Of a stretch of DNA of 64,000 nt, positions 8,506-17,961 are shown one piece after another. The notes beneath the pieces were generated by a model. It was not told the origin of the DNA. It was given only the letters and a program-made list of their open reading frames with translations, and made no database searches. The DNA comes from CAWGET01 sp963821715 (lineage in GTDB: Bacteria; Bacteroidota; Ignavibacteria; Ignavibacteriales; Melioribacteraceae). The position numbers and the translations under genes were made by a program. Every line of letters begins with the position of its first letter. The stretch's first letter is position 1. Where the stretch lies: NCBI GenBank assembly GCA_963821715.1, contig CAWGET010000003.1, positions 18,991-82,990 of the forward strand. Direction: 5' to 3'.

Positions 8506-9782
8506 AAGTATTATTAATAGGATCTGGCGGAAGGGAGCACGCACTTGCCTATAAAATCAGCGAAAGCCCGAAGCTAAAAAAACTCTACATTTTACCCGGA
8601 AATCCGGGTACGAGCACTTTAGGTGAAAACATAAGTTTCCCTTTCTCAAATCACGATAAAGTAGTTAACTTTTGTAAAGAAAAGAGAATAGATCTTATCG
8701 TGATTGGTCCCGAACAACCTTTGGTGGATGGACTTGCCGATTCTCTAAGGATTAACGGCTTTAATGTTTTCGGTCCCGGAATAAGCGCCGCTGAAATAGA
8801 AGGGGATAAAGTATTCGCAAAAAACTTAATGCGGAAATATGATATTCCAACTGCTGAGTATAAAGTATTTAATAATAAACAATTTTCCGAAGCTATAGAA
8901 TATCTGAAAATCTCAAACTATCCAATTGTAATAAAGGCATCAGGATTAGCGGCAGGAAAGGGTGTAGTTATTGCGGCTAATTTTGATGAAGCTAAATCTG
9001 CCGTAGAAGATTGTTTCATCCATAATACTTTTGGCGATGCGGGAAAAGAAATTGTTGTCGAGGAATTTCTTCAGGGAGAAGAGGCTTCGATATTTATAGT
9101 TACGGACGGAGAAAATTTTGTATCTCTACCCGCATCTCAGGATCATAAAAAAGTAAATGATAAGGACGAAGGCAAAAACACCGGAGGAATGGGAGCATAC
9201 GCTCCGGCACCGCTGATTACCGAACCTCTAATGGATTATATTCTAAAAAAGATTGCCCGACCCACTTTGAAGGCAATGCAAAGTGAAGGTAAAAAATTTA
9301 CCGGCTGTTTATATATTGGGTTAGCGATAACAAAAGCCGGTCCGAAAGTGATTGAATATAACTGTCGGTTCGGTGATCCTGAAACCCAGGTAGTTTTACC
9401 TCTACTAGAAGGGGATTTTCTTGAACTTCTTAATTCTGCAGCTTCCGGAAAATTAAATAAAACTGCGGTAAAATATAACGGTGGTTCTTCGGTTTGTGTT
9501 GTGGCTGCTTCGGGTGGATATCCTGGAAACTACGAAAAAGGATTCGAGATAAAAGGTTTGGAGGAAATCCAACTGGACCAGAATGTAAATGTTTTCCACG
9601 CAGGCACTAAAAGAATAGACGATAAAATTGTCACAAACGGCGGAAGAGTTCTGGGGGTTACATCATTTATTAAAAAAAATGATGTAAGAGAAGCGAAAAC
9701 AATATGTTACGATGCACTAAGTAAAGTTACTTTTAATGGCATGCATTATAGAAAAGATATTTCGGATAAGGCTATTAAATAA
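8502..9782 (+). CDS. purD: phosphoribosylamine--glycine ligase
   Basis: ATP-grasp enzyme making glycinamide ribonucleotide in de novo purine synthesis. The 426-residue product starts M-K-V-L-L-I-G-S-G-G-R-E-H-A-L, the PurD N-domain. It has I-K-A-S-G-L-A-A-G-K-G-V, the ATP-grasp loop, D-H-K-K-V-N-D-K-D-E-G-K-N-T-G-G-M-G-A-Y-A-P near 216-238, and E-Y-N-C-R-F-G-D-P-E-T-Q near 286-297. Complete. It overlaps the upstream glycosyltransferase by 4 nt and ends about 90 nt before the convergent hinT. Confidence 0.96.
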   Translation: MKVLLIGSGGREHALAYKISESPKLKKLYILPGNPGTSTLGENISFPFSNHDKVVNFCKEKRIDLIVIGPEQPLVDGLADSLRINGFNVFGPGISAAEIEGDKVFAKNLMRKYDIPTAEYKVFNNKQFSEAIEYLKISNYPIVIKASGLAAGKGVVIAANFDEAKSAVEDCFIHNTFGDAGKEIVVEEFLQGEEASIFIVTDGENFVSLPASQDHKKVNDKDEGKNTGGMGAYAPAPLITEPLMDYILKKIARPTLKAMQSEGKKFTGCLYIGLAITKAGPKVIEYNCRFGDPETQVVLPLLEGDFLELLNSAASGKLNKTAVKYNGGSSVCVVAASGGYPGNYEKGFEIKGLEEIQLDQNVNVFHAGTKRIDDKIVTNGGRVLGVTSFIKKNDVREAKTICYDALSKVTFNGMHYRKDISDKAIK

Positions 9783-9874
9783 TATCATAGCTTGCAGTTA
9801 ATAATTCCAATCCTAATGAAATATTGCAATACTCTAATTATTGACTAAATAGATTTCATGAAGGGAATTTAATA

Positions 9875-10225
9875 TCAACCCGGAGGCCAGTTGAATTTTC
9901 GTCCTCCTAAAAGATGCATATGGATGTGATATACTTCTTGTCCGGCATTTTTTCCATTGTTAAAAACAATCCGGAAACCATCCTCAACGATACCTTCTTT
10001 TAGTGCAATTTCATTGGCTGCGTCGAACATTTCGGCAATAAGCGCGCCGTGCTCCGTGCTTTTCAAATCTTTTACCATTGGAATTTCAACCTTCGGAATT
10101 ATCAGAACGTGTACAGGCGCTTGAGGATTAATATCTCGAAAAGCCAAAACCGAATCCGATTCATAAACTATATCGGCTTCAATTTCCTTGTCGATGATCT
10201 TTGAGAAAATTGTATTTCCCATCAT
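9875..10225 (-). CDS. hinT: HIT family hydrolase (HinT-like)
   Basis: Small (116-residue) purine nucleoside phosphoramidase or nucleotide-binding hydrolase of the histidine triad family. The triad H-I-H-M-H-L-L-G-G sits near the C-terminus. The N-terminal I-F-x-K-I-I-D-K-E-I and F-R-D-I-N-P-Q-A-P-V-H-V-L-I-I-P-K blocks are typical. The true start is the ATG at 10225, which overlaps the TGA stop of the upstream response regulator as ATGA. A longer frame upstream reads into that gene and is not real. Confidence 0.92.
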   Translation of the reverse strand: MMGNTIFSKIIDKEIEADIVYESDSVLAFRDINPQAPVHVLIIPKVEIPMVKDLKSTEHGALIAEMFDAANEIALKEGIVEDGFRIVFNNGKNAGQEVYHIHMHLLGGRKFNWPPG

Positions 10226-11577
10226 TCGTTTCCTTTTTCTAACTGATATTTTTTTATTTTTCCATATAGATGACTTCTCTGGATTTCTAAAGCTTCGGCT
10301 GTTTTGCTTATATTCCAACTGTTCGCATCCAATTGTTTTTTAATGAATGCTCTTTCGGCTTTTTCCTTAAAATCCTGAAAAGAATTAGAAACGTCTAATA
10401 TCGAATCCATCTTCTTATCATTGGTCGGGAGCAAGCTGTAAATATCCTCGGCATCAATTTCGGTCTTCGGATTCATAATTACAATTCTCTCTATAAAGTT
10501 TTTCAACTCTCGGACGTTTCCTCGCCATTCTAATTTGGAAAGCGATTCTACTGCTTCCTTTGTAAATAATTTATTAGTGAACTTATTCTTTCTGCATATT
10601 TCATTCGAAAAGTGTTCAATCAATTGCGGAATATCTTCCTTTCGTTCCCGCAAGGAAGGAACGTGAATCGGTATTACGTTCAATCTGTGATAAAGATCTT
10701 CCCGGAAATTTCCGTTTTCAATTTCTTCCTTTAGATCCTTATTTGTTGCAGTAATTATTCTTACGTCAACTTCAATTTTTTTATTGCTTCCCACTTTTTC
10801 AATCTTGCTGTCTTCAATTGCTCTCAAAACTTTTGCCTGTGCATTCAAGCTCATATCGCCGATTTCATCAAGAAAAAGAGTGCCGCCGTTTGCCTGCTCA
10901 AATTTTCCTATCCGCGAATTTGTTGCTCCGGTGAAGGCTCCTTTTTCATGACCAAATAGTTCCGATTCTATAAGTTCATTTGGAATTGCAGCACAATTCA
11001 CCTCGACCAATTCTTTGTCTGCTCTTTTGGATTGTCGGTGGATTGCGCGGGCGATCAATTCCTTACCTGTTCCGTTTTCTCCGGTAATTAAAATCCTGGC
11101 GTCGGTGGGAGCAACCCGCAATGCGGTATCTAAAATTGATTTTAACGGAGCGCTGGAACCTATTATTTCGCTCTGAACAATTTCTTCTTTTAACTTTTTG
11201 TTTTCTTTTATTAAGCCTGTTTTTGAGACGGCGTTTCTTACACTAATAAGAAGTTTATCCCGATCAATCGGTTTTTCGATAAAATCAAACGCCCCCATTT
11301 TTGTAGCTTTAACGGCATTTTCCAAGTTGCTGAAGGCGGAAATTATTATTGCGGTTATATCTATTTTCTTTTCGTTTATCTTTTGCAGAATTTCAAATCC
11401 ATTTATTCCGGGCATCTGAATATCCAATAGCATCGCGTCGTAGTTACCGGTTTCAAGGAGTTTTATTCCATCTTCGGGATTAGTTGAATAGCGCACAATA
11501 TAATCCTCGTATTCGAGTATCATTTTTATGCTTTCGCAAATTTCCTGTTCGTCGTCTAAAATAAGGATTGAATTCAT
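10222..11577 (-). CDS. sigma-54-dependent response regulator, NtrC family
   Basis: 451-residue transcription activator. Receiver domain 1-120 with phospho-acceptor Asp52 in L-L-D-I-Q-M-P-G. AAA+ domain about 140-370 with Walker A G-E-N-G-T-G-K-E, the sigma-54 contact loop G-A-F-T-G-A, and L-F-L-D-E-I-G-D. A Fis-type helix-turn-helix at the C-terminus (N-I-S-K-T-A-E-A-L-E-I-Q-R-S-H-L-Y). No histidine kinase is adjacent, so the partner is elsewhere. Coupled to hinT by a 4-nt overlap; target promoters are unknown. Confidence 0.93.
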   Translation of the reverse strand: MNSILILDDEQEICESIKMILEYEDYIVRYSTNPEDGIKLLETGNYDAMLLDIQMPGINGFEILQKINEKKIDITAIIISAFSNLENAVKATKMGAFDFIEKPIDRDKLLISVRNAVSKTGLIKENKKLKEEIVQSEIIGSSAPLKSILDTALRVAPTDARILITGENGTGKELIARAIHRQSKRADKELVEVNCAAIPNELIESELFGHEKGAFTGATNSRIGKFEQANGGTLFLDEIGDMSLNAQAKVLRAIEDSKIEKVGSNKKIEVDVRIITATNKDLKEEIENGNFREDLYHRLNVIPIHVPSLRERKEDIPQLIEHFSNEICRKNKFTNKLFTKEAVESLSKLEWRGNVRELKNFIERIVIMNPKTEIDAEDIYSLLPTNDKKMDSILDVSNSFQDFKEKAERAFIKKQLDANSWNISKTAEALEIQRSHLYGKIKKYQLEKGNE

Positions 11578-11579
11578 GG

Positions 11580-12218
11580 CTACCGGATGATTTTTATTTC
11601 TTTCAATAAATATAACTTTAAAACCTGAGAAGGTAAAATCAACTTATTTTTTTGCAGAGCGTTACCGAAAGTTTCACCTAATTTATTTGCCGTTAAATCG
11701 CGGGAACTCATTCCTCCCGCAACTTTAAATGATTGCTCAAACATTTCCACTAAAATACCGGCAAAACCTGCTACACTTATAAAATTAAAATTATAGCTTA
11801 AGAAAGAATTTCCAAAAAAGTGAGATAATTTATCTTTGTCCCCGAATGCTCCGTCGGGAGAATCAAAGAAAATATTTTTAGGAAGATGATCAACCTTCAC
11901 TTTGAAAACTGAGTCGCACACAGAGGGAAGGGGAATATTAATTTTAAAATTGAATAACGGAGTTTTTAAAGGCATTACTTTAAAAGGAAGGGCGGCGAAT
12001 GATAACGCAAGCAATGCATCGGAATAATTTCCATCAAAATACTTTACCGCACGTATATAAACAGAATCAATTAATTCGATATCATTATGTTTTTTGCCTA
12101 AATGTTCAAATTCCGAAGAAGCGATAAAATATGAAAGGTAGTAAATACCGGCATCAATTTTACTCTGTGCCGAACAGGTTGTGCACATCATCAGGATGAA
12201 AAGAATAAATACTTTCAT
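11580..12218 (-). CDS. secreted protein resembling DUF2279/YfiM
   Basis: 212 residues with a short N-terminal signal peptide (hydrophobic run then C-S-A-Q). The recognisable part is D-K-L-S-H-F-F-G-N-S-F-L-S-Y around 130, followed by a hydrophobic segment, E-M-F-E-Q, and S-S-R-D-L-T-A-N-K-L-G-E-T-F-G near 172. This pattern (Asp-Lys...His, Glu, Asp...Asn...Gly) is that of the DUF2279/YfiM group of membrane-associated proteins of unknown function. Two nt upstream of the response regulator gene on the same strand. Assignment is by pattern only. Confidence 0.55.
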   Translation of the reverse strand: MKVFILFILMMCTTCSAQSKIDAGIYYLSYFIASSEFEHLGKKHNDIELIDSVYIRAVKYFDGNYSDALLALSFAALPFKVMPLKTPLFNFKINIPLPSVCDSVFKVKVDHLPKNIFFDSPDGAFGDKDKLSHFFGNSFLSYNFNFISVAGFAGILVEMFEQSFKVAGGMSSRDLTANKLGETFGNALQKNKLILPSQVLKLYLLKEIKIIR

Positions 12219-13886
12219 CTAAGTCTGAATTACTCCGACATTAAATTTTTCTAATTCGGGATTTTGATTTGCAGATTCGATAGCCATTGAAATATATTCG
12301 CGTGTTTTGGAAGGTTCGATTATTTCATCAATCCATAATCTTGCTGCCGCATAGTAGGAACTGCTTTTATCATCGTATGACTTCTGTATGTTATTTAACA
12401 ACTTAGACTGATCTTCTTCAGAGAGTTCTTTGCCTTCTTTTTTTAACTGGTTTATTTTAATATTTAATAAAACATTGCTTGCTTGGCTACCGCCCATCAC
12501 TGAAATTTTCGCATTTGGGTACGCAAAAATAAATCTTGGATCGTATGCCTTTCCGCACATTGCGTAATTTCCGGCGCCGAAACTATTTCCGACAATTATT
12601 GTAATTTTAGGAACAGTTGAATTTGCAACCGCATTCACCATTTTAGCACCATCTTTAATAATACCGCCGTGCTCCGCTTTACTCCCAACCATAAAACCGG
12701 TCACATCCTGCAAAAATAATAAAGGTATTCTCTTTTGATTGCAATTCATAATAAACCGCGCTGCTTTGTCTGCACTGTCGGAATAAATTACTCCGCCGAT
12801 CTGCATTTCACCTTTTTCGGTTTTTACAATATTCCGCTGATTCGCTACAATTCCCACAGCCCAGCCGTCAATTCTGGCGTAAGCGGTTATCAATGACTTT
12901 CCATAACCGGCTTTATACTCATCAATTTCGGAATCATCAACGATACGTGAGATCAATTCATAAGTATCGTAAGGTTTTAATGTATCTTCCGGTAAAATTC
13001 CAGCAATCTCTTTGGAAGGAAATTTAGGCGGTAACGTTTCTTTTCTGCTGAATTCGGCTTTTCTGTTGTTGCCGAATTTTTCCACCAAATTCCTGATTTG
13101 CAGTATACATTCCTCGTCGTTTTTCATCACATAATCAGTAACACCTGAAATATTGGATTGAACAATTGCTCCTCCTAGAGATTCGTTGTCAATATTTTCT
13201 CCGATTGCTGCTTTTACAAGATGAGAGCCCGCCAAAAAAACAGAACCTTCCCCTTCAACAATCAATGCTTCGTCGCTCATAATTGGAAGATATGCTCCGC
13301 CGGCGACGCAAGGTCCCATTATCGCGGAAATTTGTGGAATTCCTTTTGCGGACATAATTGCGTTATTTCGGAAGATTCTCCCGAAATGTTCTTTGTCGGG
13401 AAAAATATCTTCCTGCAGAGGTAAAAAAACGCCGGCGCTATCTACAAGATAAATAATAGGAAGCCGGTTCTCCATTGCAATTTCCTGTGCGCGTAAATTC
13501 TTTTTTGCCGTCATCGGGAACCATGCTCCGGCTTTAACCGTAGCATCGTTAGCAACTATTACAACGTTTCGTCCTTCAACTTTTCCTATGCCGAATATAG
13601 TTCCTGCGCTCGGAGCTCCGCCATATTCTTCATACATTTCATAAGCTGCAAAAGTATTCATTTCGTAAAAAATTGAATTCTTGTCAATCAGTTTTTCTAT
13701 TCTTTCGCGCGCGGTCAATTTTCCTTTTTTGCGTTGTTTTTCCATTGAGGATTTCCCGCCGCCAAGAAATATTTTCTCTCTTTCCGCTTTTAATTTTCGA
13801 ACTAAATTTTTATGGAAATCTTCTCTTTGTAAAAAATTAGGTTTGTCTGCCTGGTTGGTTCCGATTTTTTTCATTGCAGGTTCCAT
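12219..13886 (-). CDS. acyl-CoA carboxylase, carboxyltransferase (beta) subunit, methylcrotonyl-CoA type
   Basis: 555-residue carboxyltransferase of biotin-dependent acyl-CoA carboxylases. It contains G-K-L-T-A-R-E-R-I near 56, V-D-S-A-G-V-F-L-P-L-Q with F-P-D-K-E-H-F-G-R-I-F-R-N (a pattern of methylcrotonoyl/geranoyl-CoA carboxylases), G-P-C-V-A-G-G-A-Y-L-P-I-M, and L-Q-D-V-T-G-F-M-V-G. A leucine-catabolism role is the best guess, with the acyl-CoA dehydrogenase 12 nt upstream supplying the enoyl-CoA. The biotin carboxylase/biotin carrier subunit is not in the window. An alternative start is Met5. Confidence 0.85.
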   Translation of the reverse strand: MEPAMKKIGTNQADKPNFLQREDFHKNLVRKLKAEREKIFLGGGKSSMEKQRKKGKLTARERIEKLIDKNSIFYEMNTFAAYEMYEEYGGAPSAGTIFGIGKVEGRNVVIVANDATVKAGAWFPMTAKKNLRAQEIAMENRLPIIYLVDSAGVFLPLQEDIFPDKEHFGRIFRNNAIMSAKGIPQISAIMGPCVAGGAYLPIMSDEALIVEGEGSVFLAGSHLVKAAIGENIDNESLGGAIVQSNISGVTDYVMKNDEECILQIRNLVEKFGNNRKAEFSRKETLPPKFPSKEIAGILPEDTLKPYDTYELISRIVDDSEIDEYKAGYGKSLITAYARIDGWAVGIVANQRNIVKTEKGEMQIGGVIYSDSADKAARFIMNCNQKRIPLLFLQDVTGFMVGSKAEHGGIIKDGAKMVNAVANSTVPKITIIVGNSFGAGNYAMCGKAYDPRFIFAYPNAKISVMGGSQASNVLLNIKINQLKKEGKELSEEDQSKLLNNIQKSYDDKSSSYYAAARLWIDEIIEPSKTREYISMAIESANQNPELEKFNVGVIQT

Positions 13887-13898
13887 TTTGAGAAAAGA

Positions 13899-15062
13899 TT
13901 AATCTTTAAGTAATTCTCTCGCTATAACAATTCTTTGAACTTCCGAAGTTCCTTCTCCTATTGTGAGAAGTTTAACATCACGATAAAATTTTTCAACGGG
14001 ATAATCCTTTACAAAACCGTATCCGCCGAAAATTTGAACAGCTTCATTGGTAGCTTTTGTTGCTATTTCGCTCGCATAAAGTTTTGCTATCGCCGCGTCT
14101 TTTGTAATATCTTTCCCGTCATCTTTTAATTTTGCGGCTTTAAATGTCATCAATCTTGATGCTTCAATTTCCGTAGCCATATCGGCTAATTTAAATTGTA
14201 TAGCTTCAAAACTGGAAATTGGTTTGCTAAACTGCTTTCTTTCTTTGGAATATTTAACCGAAGCTTCGAGACATCCCTGCGCAAGTCCGACGCTTAATGC
14301 AGCGATTGAAATTCTTCCGCCGCCGAGTACTTTCATCGCCTGGGGAAATCCTTCTCCTTCTTTTCCCAGCAAATTATCTTTAGGAACTTTGCAGTTTTCG
14401 AGAATTAATTGAGTTGTTTCGCTAGCGCGCATCCCCAATTTATTCTCTTTTTTGCCGGCGGAAAATCCTTCTGTCCCTTTTTCAATAATAAATGCTGAAA
14501 TCCCTTTTGATTTTTTCTCTTTATCGGTTACAGCCATCACTACAGCAATTTCGCCGCTTTTGCCGTGGGTAATAAATGATTTTGTTCCGTTTAGAATATA
14601 ATGGTCGCCGCTAAGTTCGGCTGTTGTCGTCATTCCTGCAGCGTCACTTCCTGAACCAGGTTCGGTTAAAGCCCAGGCGCCAATTTTTTTGCCGGTTGCG
14701 AGATCGGGTAAATATTTTTCTTTCTGATCTTCATTAGCAAAAAGATTTATGTGATTAGAACAGAGTCCGTTATGAGCAGCAACAGAAAGAGCAATTGAAG
14801 GATCGACGCGCGCAAGTTCTTCAACAATAAGCGCATATTCTACATAACCTAATCCGGCGCCGCCGAATTTTTCGGGAATAAGAATTCCCATAAATCCTAG
14901 TTCGCCTAATTCCTGAATTAAATCCTTCGGAAAGATTTGATCTTCATCGAACTCCATAATCCGAGGTTTAATTTTATTTTCGGCAAAATCTCTTATGGTA
15001 TCTTTTATGACTTGTTGATTTTCATCGAACTGAAGTAAGAACTGATTAGAATTATTTTCCAA
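13899..15062 (-). CDS. acyl-CoA dehydrogenase, short/branched-chain type
   Basis: 387-residue FAD enzyme of acyl-CoA beta oxidation. It has W-A-L-T-E-P-G-S-G-S-D-A at about 130, the F-I-T-H-G-K-S-G FAD/substrate region, R-K-Q-F-S-K-P-I near 270, Q-I-F-G-G-Y-G-F near 342, and the C-terminal I-G-E-G-T-S-E-V-Q-R with the catalytic Glu. It lies between meaB and the carboxylase gene, suggesting isovaleryl/isobutyryl or butyryl-CoA as substrate. The exact chain specificity cannot be read from motifs alone. Confidence 0.9.
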   Translation of the reverse strand: MENNSNQFLLQFDENQQVIKDTIRDFAENKIKPRIMEFDEDQIFPKDLIQELGELGFMGILIPEKFGGAGLGYVEYALIVEELARVDPSIALSVAAHNGLCSNHINLFANEDQKEKYLPDLATGKKIGAWALTEPGSGSDAAGMTTTAELSGDHYILNGTKSFITHGKSGEIAVVMAVTDKEKKSKGISAFIIEKGTEGFSAGKKENKLGMRASETTQLILENCKVPKDNLLGKEGEGFPQAMKVLGGGRISIAALSVGLAQGCLEASVKYSKERKQFSKPISSFEAIQFKLADMATEIEASRLMTFKAAKLKDDGKDITKDAAIAKLYASEIATKATNEAVQIFGGYGFVKDYPVEKFYRDVKLLTIGEGTSEVQRIVIARELLKD

Positions 15063-15073
15063 AATATTATTCC

Positions 15074-16028
15074 TTAAATTTGGCTTTTATAATTTGTTAG
15101 TATCTCTTCTGCTAATTGGTAAGGGGAAAGATTTCCGATAACTACTTCCTCTACTAAATTGTCCAGGCGGTTTTCCCGCTCATCGTTCCATAGTTCCTGT
15201 TTCAGAATTGCTTCAACTATTTTTCTTATTCGTATCTTCGAGTTTTCTTCACGTTTTTTCTGAAATGATCCTGATTCTTTCAAATAAGCTTTATGATTCT
15301 CTATCTCTTCGGCAACTTCTTTTGTTCCGCTGTTTTCGGAAGCGATTGTTTTTACTATTTTTGGATGCCATTCAGCTTCGTGCGAGCCCTTAAGCATTAA
15401 AATAGTTTGAAGAGCTGTAAGCGCACTTTCGGCTCCGGCTCGGTCGCTTTTATTTAAAACAAAAATATCGGCGATCTCCATTAGTCCCGCTTTCATTGCC
15501 TGGATTGAATCACCCGACTCAGGCACAAGAACGACCAAAGTTGTATCAGCTGTTTGTGCAATATCCAGCTCCGATTGCCCGACTCCGACTGTTTCGTAAA
15601 TCACAACGTCATATCCGGCTGCGTCCAGAACGTCACCGGCATCGATCGATTTTTTGCTCAATCCGCCGAGACTTCCTCGCGTGGCCATGCTGCGAATAAA
15701 AACTCCTTCGTCTCTTCCTACCTCACTCATCCTCACGCGGTCGCCGAGCAAAGCGCCGCCTGTAAACGGACTTGTAGGATCGACGGCGATTATACCGACG
15801 GTTTTATTCTGCTCTCTGTAAAATTTTGTAAGCTGATTTGTAAGAGTAGATTTTCCCGCACCCGGCGGTCCGGTAATTCCAATCCGGTAAGCGCCGCCGG
15901 TTTTTGTGAAATATTTCTTTTAATAATTTATTCGATTCCGAATTGCCGTATTCTATTATAGATATAGATCTTGAAACCGCGCGTTTATCCTGAGAAAAAA
16001 TCCTGTCCAAAAAATTTTTGTCGATCAT
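15074..16028 (-). pseudogene. meaB: methylmalonyl-CoA mutase-associated GTPase MeaB, +1 frameshift before the P-loop
   Basis: G3E GTPase that loads and protects adenosylcobalamin in methylmalonyl-CoA mutase. The ATG at 16028 encodes the normal N-terminus (M-I-D-K-N-F-L-D-R-I-F-S-Q-D-K-R), but after residue ~43 the frame is lost. The next frame supplies T-G-G-A-Y-R-I-G-I-T-G-P-P-G-A-G-K-S-T, then D-P-T-S-P-F-T-G-G-A-L-L-G-D-R-V-R-M and the rest to 15074. Removing one base from the run of five T at 15901-15905 (AAAAA in sense) restores a single ~317-residue frame. The P-loop lies after the break, so neither fragment would work as read. A homopolymer miscall is the leading explanation. Confidence 0.88.
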
Positions 16029-16033
16029 AAAAG

Positions 16034-16645
16034 TTAGTTTCTGTAGAGTTTGTTTTTATAAATATATTCTTTTACTTCTTTAGTAACAAGGTATTCGATT
16101 GATAAATTATCCATCACTCTCTGCCTGATGTCGGTTGCGGAAATCTCGATTGTCGGCGTATCTATTATTTGCGCCTTCTCCGCAAATTCGTGATCAATCT
16201 CTACTTCCTTATCCATTTCCCGTTTCATCACTATTAATTTTACGAGAGAAATTATTTCTTCCGGCTTGTGCCACTTATCAAACTTCACCAAATTATCGTA
16301 GCCGATGATCAATTCCAGATTACTATATTTTTTCTTCATCTCTTTTATCGTATCGATTGTGTAAGAGATATCGCCTTTTTCCACTTCGTAATCGGAGCAT
16401 TCAAATAGTGGTTCATTTTGGATTGAGAGATCGAGCATTTTAAAGCGATGATGAGCTTCGGTATGATTAGTATTAATTTTATGTGGAGAAATATTTGCGG
16501 GGATTAAAATTATTTTTTCAAGATCTCTTTTTTCGGCGACAGCTCTTGCCGTAATCAAATGTCCGTGATGAATTGGATCGAAAGTCCCTCCTAAAATTCC
16601 TACAGCTTTCAAATATTTTCCGTTCTTATTTTTTTGAGGATTCAT
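16034..16645 (-). CDS. nadD: nicotinate-nucleotide adenylyltransferase
   Basis: Converts nicotinate mononucleotide to deamido-NAD in NAD synthesis. 203 residues with the nucleotidyltransferase signature G-G-T-F-D-P-I-H-H-G-H at about 19-29 and the C-terminal I-S-A-T-D-I-R-Q-R motif near 168. Slightly long N-terminus (M-N-P-Q-K-N-K-N-G-K) but the initiation codon is the only good one. It sits 5 nt upstream of meaB. NAD metabolism is also represented by cinA earlier in the window. Confidence 0.95.
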   Translation of the reverse strand: MNPQKNKNGKYLKAVGILGGTFDPIHHGHLITARAVAEKRDLEKIILIPANISPHKINTNHTEAHHRFKMLDLSIQNEPLFECSDYEVEKGDISYTIDTIKEMKKKYSNLELIIGYDNLVKFDKWHKPEEIISLVKLIVMKREMDKEVEIDHEFAEKAQIIDTPTIEISATDIRQRVMDNLSIEYLVTKEVKEYIYKNKLYRN

Positions 16646-16722
16646 AATAAAAAAATGAAAAGAGAAAACAAAATATTAAAAGGTGAGAAGCTTGAAGCTA
16701 GACGTAGGCGAAAAACATTCCA

Positions 16723-17961
16723 CTAATTCTCTTTAAGCCATTCCCGTAATTCTTTTATAGATGGACGTTTCCCGTAAGATAAAATTCCGATGCGGAAAAT
16801 TTTTGACGAGATCATAATGATCACGTAAACTCCGACTAGCAATATTAGTATCGTCAGGATTATTTCCCAAAGCGGCGGGGAATAGACGTTTGTCCGGAGA
16901 AGCATTATCGGCGCTGTTGTAAGAGGGAAGTACGAAAGCGCTTTTGCTATCAATGAATCCGGCTGCTGAATTACCTGGATGGAAATAATGATTGGCACAA
17001 CCAGCAAAATACTTATGTAGCTTGTGTACTGCTGCGCTTCCTGCTCTGTGTTTACGATGGAACCAATGCCGACAAAAATTGCAGTGTAAAGCATATAACC
17101 GAGAAGAAAATATGTTATTTGAAGATAAACATTTTTAAAAAGATCGAAATCGATCAAATTGGTCCCAAGTAAAAGTCCTCCGACAATGAACCAGACGAGA
17201 AGCTGAAAAAGTCCGAGCCAGCTTAAACCGATTATCTTTCCAGTCAGCAGGTCGTCAGCTTTGCAACTTGAAAGAAGTATTTCCATTATTCTATTCGATT
17301 TTTCTTCAACAATACTTCGTACTAACATTCCGCCGGAAAAAATTATCATCAATACAAGTAGCATTATAAAAATGTACGAGCTGAAAAATATTTCCAGAAG
17401 ATCCGGTTCGCCCTCTTCTTCTTTTCCAATTTTTACAAGATCAATTTTAATATCTGAGAATATATTTCTGGCAAACTCGGGATCGATACCTCGGGCTATC
17501 AACCGTTTTGAAATTAATACCGAGTTAATTGCTTCTTCAAGATTTTGTAAATCTTTCGGCTGGATCAGTCTATTGCTGCGGAATTGAAAATTAAGTTGTT
17601 CATCTTTCTCTGAAATTACTAAATAGCCATCTACTCTATTATCGATTACTTTATCATCAGCAACAGATTTTTTTTCATAAAAATCATTTTGCGAATGATT
17701 CATCAATAATACAACATAAGCGGGTTGTCCGTCCGATAAAGAATACCTGCTCAAAGCATTCATTAATTCGTATTGATAATTTCCTGTCTCATCCAAAATA
17801 CCAACCGGCATTGGAACACCGTTCGACTGATCGGTAAGAATGGAAGGAATTATTCCCATCCCGATAACAACCATCGGGAAAACTATCATATAAATGATGA
17901 AAGATTTTTTTTTTATCTTTTCTAAAAATTCCCACTTTGCAATTTTAAGCGCTTTTTTCAT
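16723..17961 (-). CDS. ABC-2 type transporter permease (NatB-like)
   Basis: 412-residue membrane component of an exporter. One N-terminal transmembrane helix (about 20-42) is followed by a large extracytoplasmic domain to ~185, then five or six C-terminal helices, the topology of NatB/ABC-2 permeases. A conserved segment V-E-E-K-S-N-R-I-M-E-I-L-L-S-S near 216 marks the coupling region. Overlaps the ATPase gene by 17 nt, so the two form one transporter. Substrate unknown; Na+ extrusion or antibiotic efflux are roles in the family. Confidence 0.87.
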   Translation of the reverse strand: MKKALKIAKWEFLEKIKKKSFIIYMIVFPMVVIGMGIIPSILTDQSNGVPMPVGILDETGNYQYELMNALSRYSLSDGQPAYVVLLMNHSQNDFYEKKSVADDKVIDNRVDGYLVISEKDEQLNFQFRSNRLIQPKDLQNLEEAINSVLISKRLIARGIDPEFARNIFSDIKIDLVKIGKEEEGEPDLLEIFFSSYIFIMLLVLMIIFSGGMLVRSIVEEKSNRIMEILLSSCKADDLLTGKIIGLSWLGLFQLLVWFIVGGLLLGTNLIDFDLFKNVYLQITYFLLGYMLYTAIFVGIGSIVNTEQEAQQYTSYISILLVVPIIISIQVIQQPDSLIAKALSYFPLTTAPIMLLRTNVYSPPLWEIILTILILLVGVYVIIMISSKIFRIGILSYGKRPSIKELREWLKEN

